This document shows, in pieces, positions 6,670-13,920 of a stretch of 14,006 bases of DNA. Location of the stretch: positions 1-14,006 of the forward strand of contig CAZMPO010000030.1 of NCBI GenBank assembly GCA_964568425.1, in the 5' to 3' direction. The notes beneath the pieces were generated by a model. It did no database searches, was not told where the DNA came from, and saw nothing but the letters and a program-made list of their open reading frames with translations. The translations under genes were made by a program, and so were the position numbers. Source of the stretch: CAKSQF01 sp964568425 (GTDB lineage: Bacteria > Bacillota > Clostridia > Oscillospirales > CAG-272). Each line of letters begins with the position of its first letter. The first letter of the stretch is position 1.

Positions 6670-6747
6670 GGTGGGATTAGCTCAGCTGGTTAGAGCGCCA
6701 GGTTGTGGCCCTGGAGGTCATGGGTTCGAACCCCACATCTCACCCCA
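6670..6747 (+). tRNA. tRNA-His (anticodon GTG)
   Basis: The acceptor arms GTGGGAT and ATCTCAC pair. The extra 5' G at 6670 faces discriminator C (6744), the identity element of tRNA-His. The loop TTGTGGC gives anticodon GTG, and CCA is encoded. It is the last gene of the three-tRNA operon. Confidence 0.96.
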
Positions 6748-6775
6748 ACGGCAAATTACGCTGTTTATAAATAGA

Positions 6776-6805
6776 GCCTTCCCAACAGGGAAGGCAAATT
6801 TTTTT
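6776..6805 (+). terminator. Intrinsic terminator of the tRNA operon
   Basis: GCCTTCCC (6776-6783) and GGGAAGGC (6788-6795) form a perfect 8-bp stem with loop AACA. AAA and seven T residues follow. It ends 15 nt before the start codon of the next gene. Confidence 0.9.
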
Positions 6806-6820
6806 ATTCGGGGGTCTTTT

Positions 6821-7729
6821 ATGGATATTTCGAATATTTCGGACAGCTTCTTCGACATCACCGCCTGCCGTGCATGCCCGAGGCATTGCGGCGTCGATCG
6901 CACGCGGACTGTCGGTTTTTGCGGCGTCGGTGACAAAATAAAGATCGCCCGCGCCGCACCCCATTTTTGGGAGGAGCCCTGCATATCGGGAAAGGACGGC
7001 TCAGGTGCGATATTTTTCTCGGGATGCTCGCTCGGGTGCATCTTTTGCCAAAACAAAGAGATAAGTCGCGGTGGCTTTGGTGTCGAGATCGAGGCGGAGC
7101 GTTTTGCCGAGATCTGCTTTGAGCTAAAGTCGGCGGGTGTCCGCAACATAAATCTCGTGACCCCGTCGCACCAGCTTCCCCTGATCCTGCCCACCCTCGG
7201 AAAGATAAAAAAAGACCTCGGCATTCCGATCGTCTGCAACTGCGGCGGATACGAAAGTCCCGAGGCTCTTACCGCCATGCGCGGCGTGGTCGACATCTAT
7301 CTGCCCGACTTCAAATTTTACGACCCTGCCCTTGCCGAAAAATACGCGCACGCAAAGGACTACAGAGAGGTCGCCGAGGCGGCGATCCGTGAAATGGCAA
7401 AGCAGACGGGCGCGCCGACCTTTGATAAGGACGGAATGCTGATGCGCGGCACGATCGTGCGCCATCTGGTCCTTCCGGGGCACAGGGAGGACTCGATAAA
7501 GGTCATCCGCAGGCTCGGCGAGCTTTTTGCACCGAATGACATCCTGCTCTCGCTCATGTCGCAGTACACTCCATCGGGAGAGGGACCGTCACGCAGGCTG
7601 ACCACCTTCGAGTATCGCTCGGTCGCGGATGTTGCGACAGAGATGGGATTTAAGGGATATTTTCAAGAACGATCGTCTGCAAAGGAGGAATATACGCCCG
7701 AATTTGATCTGACGGGAGTGAGAGGTTGA
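6821..7729 (+). CDS. PflX-like radical SAM protein (COG1313 type)
   Basis: ATG 6821 gives 302 residues. The longer frame back to 6638 runs through tRNA-His and the terminator, so it is not the real start. A G-run (6810-6814) lies 6 nt before the ATG. CSLGCIFC (Cys69, Cys73, Cys76) is the CxxxCxxC motif that holds the radical-SAM [4Fe-4S] cluster, followed by QN as in pyruvate-formate-lyase-activase relatives. An N-terminal cluster CRACPRHC plus Cys34 fits the extra cysteine region of the COG1313 (PflX) group. YLPDFKFYD, HLVLPGH and SQYTPSGEGP-like segments also fit that family. Its substrate is unknown even in studied relatives, and no pyruvate formate-lyase gene is in the window. The TGA stop overlaps a 7-bp repeat array by two bases. 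Confidence 0.88.
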   Translation: MDISNISDSFFDITACRACPRHCGVDRTRTVGFCGVGDKIKIARAAPHFWEEPCISGKDGSGAIFFSGCSLGCIFCQNKEISRGGFGVEIEAERFAEICFELKSAGVRNINLVTPSHQLPLILPTLGKIKKDLGIPIVCNCGGYESPEALTAMRGVVDIYLPDFKFYDPALAEKYAHAKDYREVAEAAIREMAKQTGAPTFDKDGMLMRGTIVRHLVLPGHREDSIKVIRRLGELFAPNDILLSLMSQYTPSGEGPSRRLTTFEYRSVADVATEMGFKGYFQERSSAKEEYTPEFDLTGVRG

Positions 7730-7755
7730 GGTAAGATGTAAGAGGTAAGAGGTGA
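7728..7755 (+). repeat. 7-bp tandem array GAGGTAA x4 overlapping a stop codon
   Basis: Units are GAGGTAA, GATGTAA, GAGGTAA, GAGGTGA. The first two bases of the first unit are the last two of the radical SAM gene's TGA. Confidence 0.85.
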
Positions 7756-7799
7756 GAAATTTTATTTGTGATCGCGAATGATTGATTGTTCATTTTGCC

Positions 7800-7837
7800 G
7801 ATATATTATAAATCGCTCGCCAAATCGGCGATTTTTT
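7800..7837 (+). terminator. Possible intrinsic terminator built from a palindrome half-copy
   Basis: The palindrome remnant ATTATAAATC is followed by TCGCC (7817-7821), loop AAATC, GGCGA (7827-7831) and six T residues. A competing stem AATCGC/GCGATT uses the same sequence. It would end the radical SAM transcript before the metY1 promoter 12 bp downstream. Confidence 0.45.
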
Positions 7838-7848
7838 CAAAAACTGTC

Positions 7849-7877
7849 TTGACATTTCTTTTTTTGTGTGATATAAT
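7849..7877 (+). promoter_or_regulatory. metY1 promoter
   Basis: TTGACA (7849-7854) and TATAAT (7872-7877) with a 17-bp spacer form a perfect SigA consensus. The leader to the ATG is only about 50 nt, too short for a SAM-I riboswitch or T-box. Confidence 0.9.
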
Positions 7878-7894
7878 ACCTATCTGATAGGTAT
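7876..7894. promoter_or_regulatory. 19-bp palindromic operator overlapping the metY1 -10 and start point
   Basis: ATACCTATC (7876-7884) and GATAGGTAT (7886-7894) are exact inverted repeats around a single T. Bound here, a dimeric repressor would block RNA polymerase. AT-rich dyads with TACC/GGTA-type half sites resemble operators of Rrf2-family regulators such as CymR, which controls sulfur metabolism in Bacillota. That assignment is inferred, and no regulator gene is in the window. Confidence 0.7.
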
Positions 7895-7933
7895 GCTATT
7901 ACAACAAAACAAGCACAAAGGAGAGATAGCATT

Positions 7934-9220
7934 ATGAAAGATCAAAGATTTGAGACATTACAGATACACGCAGGGCAGGAAGAGCCCGATCCCGCGACCG
8001 ACGCGCGTGCCGTGCCGATCTATGCGACGACCTCATACGTTTTTAAGGACTCGGCGCAGGCACAGGCACGCTTTGCGCTCGCCGAGGGAGGCAACATTTA
8101 CGGCAGACTGACAAACTCAACGCAGGACGTTCTTGAAAGACGTGTTGCCGCTCTTGAGGGAGGGACTGCCGCGCTTGCTGTTGCCTCGGGTGCCGCGGCG
8201 ATCGCCTACACCTTGGAGGCACTCGCGATGGGCGGCGGACACATTGTCGCACAGAGGACGATATACGGCGGCAGCTGCAATCTGCTTGCGCACACTCTCC
8301 CCGGTCTTGGGATAAGTGCGGATTTTGTTAACATCCATTCCCTGCCCGAGGTTGAGGCGGCGATCCGCGACAATACGCGCGCGATTTTCATTGAAACGCT
8401 CGGCAATCCGAACAGCGACATTCCCGACATCGATGCACTCGCCGAGCTCGCTCATGCGCACGGCATTCCGCTTGTTGTTGACAACACGTTTGCGACACCC
8501 TTTTTTGTTCGTCCGATCGAGCACGGTGCGGACATCGTCGTTCACTCGGCAACCAAATTCTTCGGCGGGCACGGTACCACGCTCGGCGGCATCATTGTTG
8601 ATTCGGGCAAATTCGACTGGACGGCAAGCGGAAAATACCCTGCGATCGCCGATCCGAACCCAAGCTATCACGGCATTTCCTTTGCAACTGCCGCACCCGA
8701 TGCGGCGTTTGTGACCTACGTCCGTGCGATTCTTCTGCGCGATACGGGCGCATCCATCTCGCCGTTTGCCGCGTTTTTGCTGCTTCAGGGACTGGAAACA
8801 CTCTCGCTTCGCATGGAACGTCATGCCGAAAACGCCGAAAAGGTGGTCAAGTTTCTGTCGGGGCACAAAGGGGTTCTTCGTGTCAATCATCCGATGCTTT
8901 CGGATCATCCCGATCACGCGCTCTATGAAAGATATTTTCCGCAGGGCGGCGGATCGATATTTACGTTTGAGATCGCCGGCGGCGTAAAAAGCGCGCACAA
9001 ATTCATCGACAATCTGAAGCTTTTCTCACTGCTTGCAAATGTTGCCGACGTGAAAAGCCTGGTCATCCATCCCGCAACGACCACTCACGGTCAGCTCTCG
9101 GAGGACGAGCTGAAAAAACAAGGCATAGGGCAAGGAACGATCCGCCTGTCGATCGGAACCGAGCACATCGACGACATAATCGCCGATCTCGAGCGAGGAT
9201 TTGAAGCGGCAAAGGGATAA
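7934..9220 (+). CDS. metY: O-acetylhomoserine sulfhydrylase (metY1)
   Basis: This 428-residue protein belongs to the Cys/Met-metabolism PLP-enzyme family. YGRLTNSTQDVLERRVAALE (Tyr56, Arg58), the SGAAAI phosphate-site region and VVDNTFATPF (Asp183) are family signatures. HSATKFFGGHG carries the PLP Schiff-base lysine, Lys208. The length, and the long insert before QGLETLSLRMERH, fit O-acetylhomoserine sulfhydrylases (about 425-435 residues) rather than the shorter cystathionine synthases and lyases. It would make homocysteine from O-acetylhomoserine and sulfide in the cytoplasm; methionine gamma-lyase or methanethiol use are alternatives. The ribosome site AAAGGAGA precedes ATG 7934. It stands alone under a strong promoter with a palindromic operator, and converges on the metY2-metA operon. 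Confidence 0.9.
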   Translation: MKDQRFETLQIHAGQEEPDPATDARAVPIYATTSYVFKDSAQAQARFALAEGGNIYGRLTNSTQDVLERRVAALEGGTAALAVASGAAAIAYTLEALAMGGGHIVAQRTIYGGSCNLLAHTLPGLGISADFVNIHSLPEVEAAIRDNTRAIFIETLGNPNSDIPDIDALAELAHAHGIPLVVDNTFATPFFVRPIEHGADIVVHSATKFFGGHGTTLGGIIVDSGKFDWTASGKYPAIADPNPSYHGISFATAAPDAAFVTYVRAILLRDTGASISPFAAFLLLQGLETLSLRMERHAENAEKVVKFLSGHKGVLRVNHPMLSDHPDHALYERYFPQGGGSIFTFEIAGGVKSAHKFIDNLKLFSLLANVADVKSLVIHPATTTHGQLSEDELKKQGIGQGTIRLSIGTEHIDDIIADLERGFEAAKG

Positions 9221-9236
9221 TAAATCTGCAACAACG

Positions 9237-9282
9237 AAAAAATTTGCCAATGGCTTACTCAAAGAGCAGACCATTGGCAAAA
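9237..9282 (-). terminator. Terminator between convergent metY1 and metA
   Basis: TTTGCCAATGG (9243-9253) and CCATTGGCAAA (9271-9281) form a perfect 11-bp stem, with a loop that can extend the pairing. On the minus strand the stem is followed by a run of six T, making a good terminator for metY2-metA. On the plus strand the 3' side is A-rich and weaker, so termination of metY1 is possible but less certain. Confidence 0.75.
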
Positions 9283-9295
9283 AATATTTCTGCAT

Positions 9296-9358
9296 CGGTC
9301 GATTTATGATAAATCGACCGCCAAAGAAACATGTTCATCACGCCCAATTTCATCTCGG
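9296..9358. repeat. 63-bp repeat block shared with 3196-3258, holding the metA stop
   Basis: It contains the palindrome GATTTATGATAAATC (9301-9315), then GACCGCCAAAGAAACATG and a run ending in TTTCATCTCGG. Alignment to 3196-3258 is ungapped at a constant offset of 6100. The metA stop codon (9350-9352, minus strand) is the TCA of the block's TTTCATCTCGG. Confidence 0.8.
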
Positions 9359-10327
9359 CAGGTGAATATCAACCCCCACCGCACAAGTATCTTGTATCTC
9401 GTATCTTATATCTTGTATCTTATTTATGTCATACGGTGTCGTCTGATACACGAAATAGTCAAGCCAATTGGAGTAGAGGAGATTTGCGTGTGCGCGCCAG
9501 GTGACCATGGGGGGCTTTGTGTCATCGTCGTCCGGGTAATAATTCTTCGGGACATCGATGGGCAGTCCTGCCGCCTTGTCGCGTCTGTATTCGCTGTCGA
9601 GCGTCATCTGATCGTATTCGCTGTGCCCCGTTATGAAGATCTGTCTGCCGCGATCGGTCATGAGTGCGTATATCCCAGCCTCGTCCGACGAGGCGAGGAT
9701 CTTAAGCTCGGGGACTTTTTCTATATCCTCGCGAAGGATGGTGGTGTGTCTGCTGTGCGGAACCATAAATGTCTCGTCAAATCCGCGCAGAAGTATCGAC
9801 GAGCGTCGCTCGACCTTATGCGGGAAAACGCCGAACAGCTTTTTTTCAAGCGGATGCTTGTTGATCCCGAAATGATAGTAAAGCCCTGCCTGCGCGCCCC
9901 AGCATATATGGAACACCGAGGTGACGTGGGTCTTGCTCCACTCCATGATCTCGCAAAGCTCGCCCCAATACTCGACCTCCTCAAAGGGCATCTGCTCTAC
10001 CGGCGCGCCCGTGATGATCATGCCGTCGTAATTGTTCTCCTTGACCTCGTCAAAGGTCTTATAAAAGGCAAGAAGATGCTCCTCGGGCGTGTTTTTTGAT
10101 TTGTGCGTCTTTGTATGGATAAGCTCGGGCTCGACCTGAAGGGGCGTGTTGCCGAGCAGTCTCGCCAGCTGTGTTTCGGTGGCGATCTTGGTCGGCATGA
10201 GGTTCAGGATAAGTATCCTGAGCGGACGGATATCCTGCCCCTCTGCGCGTGTTTTGGCTATCGTGAATATGTTCTCGCTATGAAGTGTCTCTGCCGCAGG
10301 CAGATCATTCGGTATCTTTATCGGCAT
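9350..10327 (-). CDS. metA: Homoserine O-acetyltransferase, MetA type
   Basis: The product has 325 residues. NLMPTK near the N-terminus, catalytic Cys142 in HICWGAQAGLYY, and His235/Glu237 in ITGHSEYD form the MetA active site. Residue 111 is Glu (GAPVEQMPF). In this family Glu111 favours acetyl-CoA, whereas E. coli MetA has Gly and uses succinyl-CoA, so O-acetylhomoserine is the expected product and matches the adjacent metY genes. The start is ATG 10327 after AGGGA, 21 bp behind metY2, so the two form an operon. The MetA fold should end near VYQTTPYD (residues 293-300). The last 20 or so residues are encoded by a 7-bp array (residues 303-314) and then by a separate intergenic repeat block, an apparent acquired tail. 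Confidence 0.94.
   Translation of the reverse strand: MPIKIPNDLPAAETLHSENIFTIAKTRAEGQDIRPLRILILNLMPTKIATETQLARLLGNTPLQVEPELIHTKTHKSKNTPEEHLLAFYKTFDEVKENNYDGMIITGAPVEQMPFEEVEYWGELCEIMEWSKTHVTSVFHICWGAQAGLYYHFGINKHPLEKKLFGVFPHKVERRSSILLRGFDETFMVPHSRHTTILREDIEKVPELKILASSDEAGIYALMTDRGRQIFITGHSEYDQMTLDSEYRRDKAAGLPIDVPKNYYPDDDDTKPPMVTWRAHANLLYSNWLDYFVYQTTPYDINKIQDIRYEIQDTCAVGVDIHLPR
9387..9421 (-). repeat. 7-bp tandem array GTATCTT x5 inside the metA 3' end
   Basis: Plus-strand units are GTATCTT, GTATCTC, GTATCTT, ATATCTT, GTATCTT. Read on the coding (minus) strand they are AAGATAC-type and encode IQDIRYEIQD. Because 7 is not a multiple of 3, the array is read through all three phases and gives a heptad-periodic peptide. 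Confidence 0.85.
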
Positions 10328-10348
10328 TTTTTATTCCCTGTTTACTTA

Positions 10349-11644
10349 TTATTTGTTGCTTATTTCAAGTGCTTGCTCGATGTCCGCGATGATATCGTCA
10401 ACATTCTCGATTCCGATCGACATACGGATGAGATCGGGAGAGACGCCCGCGTCGACGAGCTGTTCGTCGGTGAGCTGTCTGTGTGTGGTGGATGCGGGAT
10501 GGAGCACCGAGGTGCGCGCATCGGCGACGTGGACGACTATCTGCGCAAGGCGAAGGGCGTCCATGAATTTGACCGCCGCATCCCTGCCGCCCTTGACGCC
10601 GAACGAAATGACGCCCGACTGACCGTTCGGCAGATATTTTTTGACAAGAGGGGCATCGGGCGAGCTCTCAAGTCCGGGATAATTGACCCAGGCGACCTTG
10701 TCGGATGCCTCAAGATATTTTGCGACCGTGAGTGCGTTCTCGCTGTGGCGTTTGATGCGCAGAGGGAGCGACTCAAGCCCGAGATTCAAGATATAGGACG
10801 CCATGGGCATGGGCGTCATGCCGAGATCGCGCATGAGCTGTGTGCGCGCCTTTGTGATATAGGCGGCATTGCCGAAGGACTCTGTATAAACGACGCCGTG
10901 ATAGGACTCATCGGGGGTGGACAGCTCGGGATATTTTCCGCCCTTATTCCAATCGAAATTGCCCGAATCGACGATAACACCGCCAACGACCGATGCGTGA
11001 CCGTCCATATATTTCGTTGTCGAATGAATGACCACATCCGCGCCGAACTCGATCGGGCGGCAGAGGACGGGGGTGGCAAACGTGTTGTCAACGATCAGCG
11101 GTATGCCGTGCGCATGCGCAAGCTTTGCGTAACGCTCGATATCGAACACCTTGAGCACCGGATTTGCGATGGTCTCACCAAAAAAGAGGCGGGTATTTTC
11201 GTCGATCTGCGCCTCGATCTCCTCATCGGTCATTTCGGGGGTGACGAATCTGACCTCGATGCCCATACGCTTCATCGTGACGGCAAGCAGGTTGGTGCTT
11301 CCGCCGTAGATGGTGGTCGAGGAGATTATATTTTGTCCGCAGGATGTGATGTTGAATATCGAGATAAATGTCGCAGCCTGTCCAGACGATGTGCAGAGTG
11401 CGCCGATGCCCCCCTCCATGTCGGCGATCTTTGCCTCGACCGCGGATACGGTCGGGTTCGAGATGCGCGAATACATGTGTCCGTCCGATTTCAGATCGAA
11501 AAGCTCGCCGAGAAAATCCGAGCTGTCGTATTTGTAGGTGGTTGATTGATAGATCGGCAGGACGCGCGGCTCGCCGTTTTTGGGTGTGTAGCCCGACTGC
11601 ACCGCCTTTGTCTCGATCCCTCTGTTTTTGTTGTTATCCTTCAT
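10349..11644 (-). CDS. metY: O-acetylhomoserine sulfhydrylase paralogue (metY2)
   Basis: The product has 431 residues. MYSRISNPTVSAVEAKIADM, SSGQAATF, IVDNTFATPV and HSTTKYMDGHASVVGG (PLP lysine, Lys211) place it in the same family as metY1, closest to O-acetylhomoserine sulfhydrylases. It resembles metY1 clearly around LAHAHGIP..VDNTFATP and VIVDSGNFDW but is a diverged paralogue, not a recent duplicate. The start is ATG 11644 with GGAGG 9 nt upstream; the nearer ATG at 11648 is out of frame and reaches a stop after four codons. It is the first gene of an operon with metA, so it is the likelier dedicated partner for MetA in homocysteine formation. Activity with sulfide, methanethiol or cysteine cannot be separated by sequence alone. 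Confidence 0.9.
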   Translation of the reverse strand: MKDNNKNRGIETKAVQSGYTPKNGEPRVLPIYQSTTYKYDSSDFLGELFDLKSDGHMYSRISNPTVSAVEAKIADMEGGIGALCTSSGQAATFISIFNITSCGQNIISSTTIYGGSTNLLAVTMKRMGIEVRFVTPEMTDEEIEAQIDENTRLFFGETIANPVLKVFDIERYAKLAHAHGIPLIVDNTFATPVLCRPIEFGADVVIHSTTKYMDGHASVVGGVIVDSGNFDWNKGGKYPELSTPDESYHGVVYTESFGNAAYITKARTQLMRDLGMTPMPMASYILNLGLESLPLRIKRHSENALTVAKYLEASDKVAWVNYPGLESSPDAPLVKKYLPNGQSGVISFGVKGGRDAAVKFMDALRLAQIVVHVADARTSVLHPASTTHRQLTDEQLVDAGVSPDLIRMSIGIENVDDIIADIEQALEISNK

Positions 11645-11714
11645 ACATTATGCCTCCGCCGCTTGCTTTATTGGTTTTGCGTATTGTTTGTCGGTTTGTT
11701 TTGAACCACTATAG

Positions 11715-11743
11715 ATTATACCACATTATCGCCGACATGTCAA
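11715..11743 (-). promoter_or_regulatory. metY2-metA operon promoter
   Basis: On the minus strand TTGACA (11738-11743) and TATAAT (11715-11720) are 17 bp apart, a full consensus. The leader to ATG 11644 is about 64 nt and holds no room for a SAM-I riboswitch. The clean dyad seen at metY1 is not present here. Confidence 0.88.
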
Positions 11744-11830
11744 GAGCGTCAGGGTAGACACGGGTGCGTAAGATGTCGAAAATTTCTATCAAAATAATCG
11801 CCTAAATTTGTGAAAAATTCAAAATAATCA

Positions 11831-11859
11831 TTGCAATATTTACGATTTTGTGTTATAAT
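11831..11859 (+). promoter_or_regulatory. glgB promoter
   Basis: TTGCAA (11831-11836) and TATAAT (11854-11859) with a 17-bp spacer. It diverges from the metY2 promoter, about 90 bp away. The rest of the 11645-11918 gap is AT-rich and has no other clear feature. Confidence 0.75.
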
Positions 11860-11918
11860 ATAGAAGACGATATACAAACCGTTCAAACACCCACCCACCC
11901 GCGATCGGAGGAAGCGAA

Positions 11919-13832
11919 ATGGCAAGCACAAACAATACCGCACTTTACCTTTTCCACCAAGGAACGAATTACCGCTCTCACGACTATCTCGGCGTACACA
12001 AGGTGCGCTCGGGATACACCTTCCGCACATGGGCACCGAATGCAGACGAGGTACTGCTGGTCGGGGATTTCAACGGCTGGCAGGGTCAGCCGATGGCCCG
12101 CATATCCGAGGGCGGTGTTTGGGAGATCACCCTGCGCATGCCCTCGCTTGAAGGGGACAAATACAAATTCCTTATTCGCTCAAGATCGGGCGAGCATTAC
12201 AAGGCAGATCCGTATGCCGCATACGGCGAGACTCTCTCCGCCACCGCATCGATCGTCTGCACCGCATCGAAATTCCGTTGGAGCGACAGCGCATGGATGG
12301 ACAAGCGACAGATGATCGCAGAGAGCGGGAGACCGTACGACATCCCGATGAACATTTACGAGATCCATCTCGGCTCGTGGCGCACAAGAGACGGCAAAAC
12401 GACAGAGGCGGGCGAGAATTATCTGAGCTACCGCGAGATCGCCGATCAGCTCGTGCCCTATGTCAAGCGCATGGGCTACACGCATGTCGAGCTTCTCCCC
12501 ATCGCCGAGCATCCGTACGACGGCTCGTGGGGATATCAGTGCGTATCATATTTTGCACCCACCTCGCGCTACGGCACGCCCGACGATCTTCGTTATTTCG
12601 TCAACACACTTCACAAAAACGGAATAGGCGTGCTTCTCGATTGGGTACCCGCGCACTTCCCGAAGGACGAGCACGGACTTCGCGAATTTGACGGCAGTCC
12701 GCTTTACGAATACCAGGGTCACGACAGGATGGAGCATCCCGAATGGGGAACGCGCTGTTTTGACGTCGGCAGAAACGAGGTGCAATGCTTCCTCGTATCC
12801 TCGGCAATGAACTGGATCGAGAGATATCACATAGACGGACTTCGCGTTGACGCGGTCGCGTCCATGCTCTATCTCGACTATGCGAGAGCGCCCGGCGAAT
12901 GGGTGCCGAACATTTACGGCGACAACAAAAATCTCGAAGCGATAGCATTCTTCAAAAAGCTCAACGGAACGCTCCTTTGCGAGCATCCCGACATTCTGAT
13001 GATCGCCGAGGAATCGACCTCCTGGGCATCGGTCACAAAGCCTGTCGATCGCGGCGGACTCGGATTTTCCTTCAAATGGAACATGGGCTGGGCGAACGAC
13101 ATGTTCGAATACATCGAGACCGACCCGTTTTTCAGAAAATACCATCACAAAGACCTCAATTTCTCGCTTTCCTATGCGTTTGACGAGAATTATATCCTGC
13201 CCGTATCGCACGATGAGGTCGTCCACGGCAAAAAGTCGCTGATCGACAAGATGTGGGGCACTTACGACCAAAAATTTGCGGGCATGCGCATCTTTGAGCT
13301 TTGGCAGATGACGCACCCGGGCAAAAAGCTGACATTCATGGGCTGTGAATACGGACAGTTCCGCGAGTGGGACTATCAAAATCAGCTTGAATGGTTCATG
13401 CTCGATTTTGACAAGCACGAAAAGCTCTCATATTTTACCGAAACTCTGAACAATCTCTATCTTTCAAGGCGCGAGCTTTGGGAGGACGATTTCTCCTGGA
13501 GCGGATTTGATTGGATCTACGCCGACCGCGATGCCGACAACGTCATCGCATACAGAAGGACCGATCGCTCGGGTCGCGAGATAGTCTGCGCCATCAATTT
13601 CTCGGCGCGCGCCTACGAGGGCTACGGATTTCCCGTCAAGGGCGAGTCCTATCACGTTATACTTTCGACCGACGATGTCGCATTCGGAGGTGACGGAATG
13701 TTCTATCCCGAGGAGCACCGCGCAAACGATCTCGGCATGATCACCGTCGATCTCCCCCCGCTCTCGGGCGTAATGCTCGAGCGCATCCCCGAAGAGGTCA
13801 AAAAGAAGCCGGCAAGGGGCAAGAAGAAGTGA
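11919..13832 (+). CDS. glgB: 1,4-alpha-glucan (glycogen) branching enzyme
   Basis: The product has 637 residues. The N-terminal CBM48-type domain (about 15-120) includes TFRTWAPNADEVLLVGDFNGW, and a GH13 barrel follows. The catalytic triad is Asp311 in DGLRVDAV, Glu364 in MIAEES and Asp432 in VSHDEVVHGK. The spacings (53 and 68 residues) equal those of E. coli GlgB Asp405-Glu458-Asp526. The enzyme cuts alpha-1,4 chains and rejoins them as alpha-1,6 branches in cytoplasmic glycogen. The N-terminus is short, lacking the second N-terminal domain of the E. coli enzyme. The C-terminus ends in a basic tail, KKKPARGKKK. GGAGG lies 8 nt before ATG 11919. No other glg gene is in the window; the gene appears to be transcribed alone. 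Confidence 0.96.
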   Translation: MASTNNTALYLFHQGTNYRSHDYLGVHKVRSGYTFRTWAPNADEVLLVGDFNGWQGQPMARISEGGVWEITLRMPSLEGDKYKFLIRSRSGEHYKADPYAAYGETLSATASIVCTASKFRWSDSAWMDKRQMIAESGRPYDIPMNIYEIHLGSWRTRDGKTTEAGENYLSYREIADQLVPYVKRMGYTHVELLPIAEHPYDGSWGYQCVSYFAPTSRYGTPDDLRYFVNTLHKNGIGVLLDWVPAHFPKDEHGLREFDGSPLYEYQGHDRMEHPEWGTRCFDVGRNEVQCFLVSSAMNWIERYHIDGLRVDAVASMLYLDYARAPGEWVPNIYGDNKNLEAIAFFKKLNGTLLCEHPDILMIAEESTSWASVTKPVDRGGLGFSFKWNMGWANDMFEYIETDPFFRKYHHKDLNFSLSYAFDENYILPVSHDEVVHGKKSLIDKMWGTYDQKFAGMRIFELWQMTHPGKKLTFMGCEYGQFREWDYQNQLEWFMLDFDKHEKLSYFTETLNNLYLSRRELWEDDFSWSGFDWIYADRDADNVIAYRRTDRSGREIVCAINFSARAYEGYGFPVKGESYHVILSTDDVAFGGDGMFYPEEHRANDLGMITVDLPPLSGVMLERIPEEVKKKPARGKKK

Positions 13833-13852
13833 GAGCATAAAGATCGTCGAGA

Positions 13853-13920
13853 GCGATGATTAAATCGAATCGGTTGCCGAACACTCGATCCCCGGTAGGG
13901 CGGGGGCTTGCTCCCGCCGT
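13853..13920. repeat. Repeat block shared with 3262-3331
   Basis: CGATGATTAAATCGAATCGG, then TTGCCGAACACTCGA and CGGTAGGGC, ending in the hairpin GGGGGCTTGCTCCCGCC. It begins about 20 bp after the glgB stop. The rest of the window to 14006 has no gene and ends in the left arm of the hairpin seen at 655-677. Confidence 0.8.

Noticed and set aside
6638..6820. N-terminal extension of the radical SAM frame
   Set aside because: The extension covers tRNA-His and the tRNA terminator. The family starts near the cysteine cluster that follows ATG 6821.
7895..7933. SAM riboswitch or T-box upstream of metY1
   Set aside because: The leader is about 50 nt, has no terminator or T-box core, and is too short for these elements.
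10103..11545. 480-codon plus-strand open frame
   Set aside because: It is the antisense shadow of metY2 and part of metA, with no ribosome site and no recognisable domain.
11645..11714. SAM riboswitch upstream of metY2
   Set aside because: The leader of about 64 nt is A/C-rich, with no stems of the expected size.
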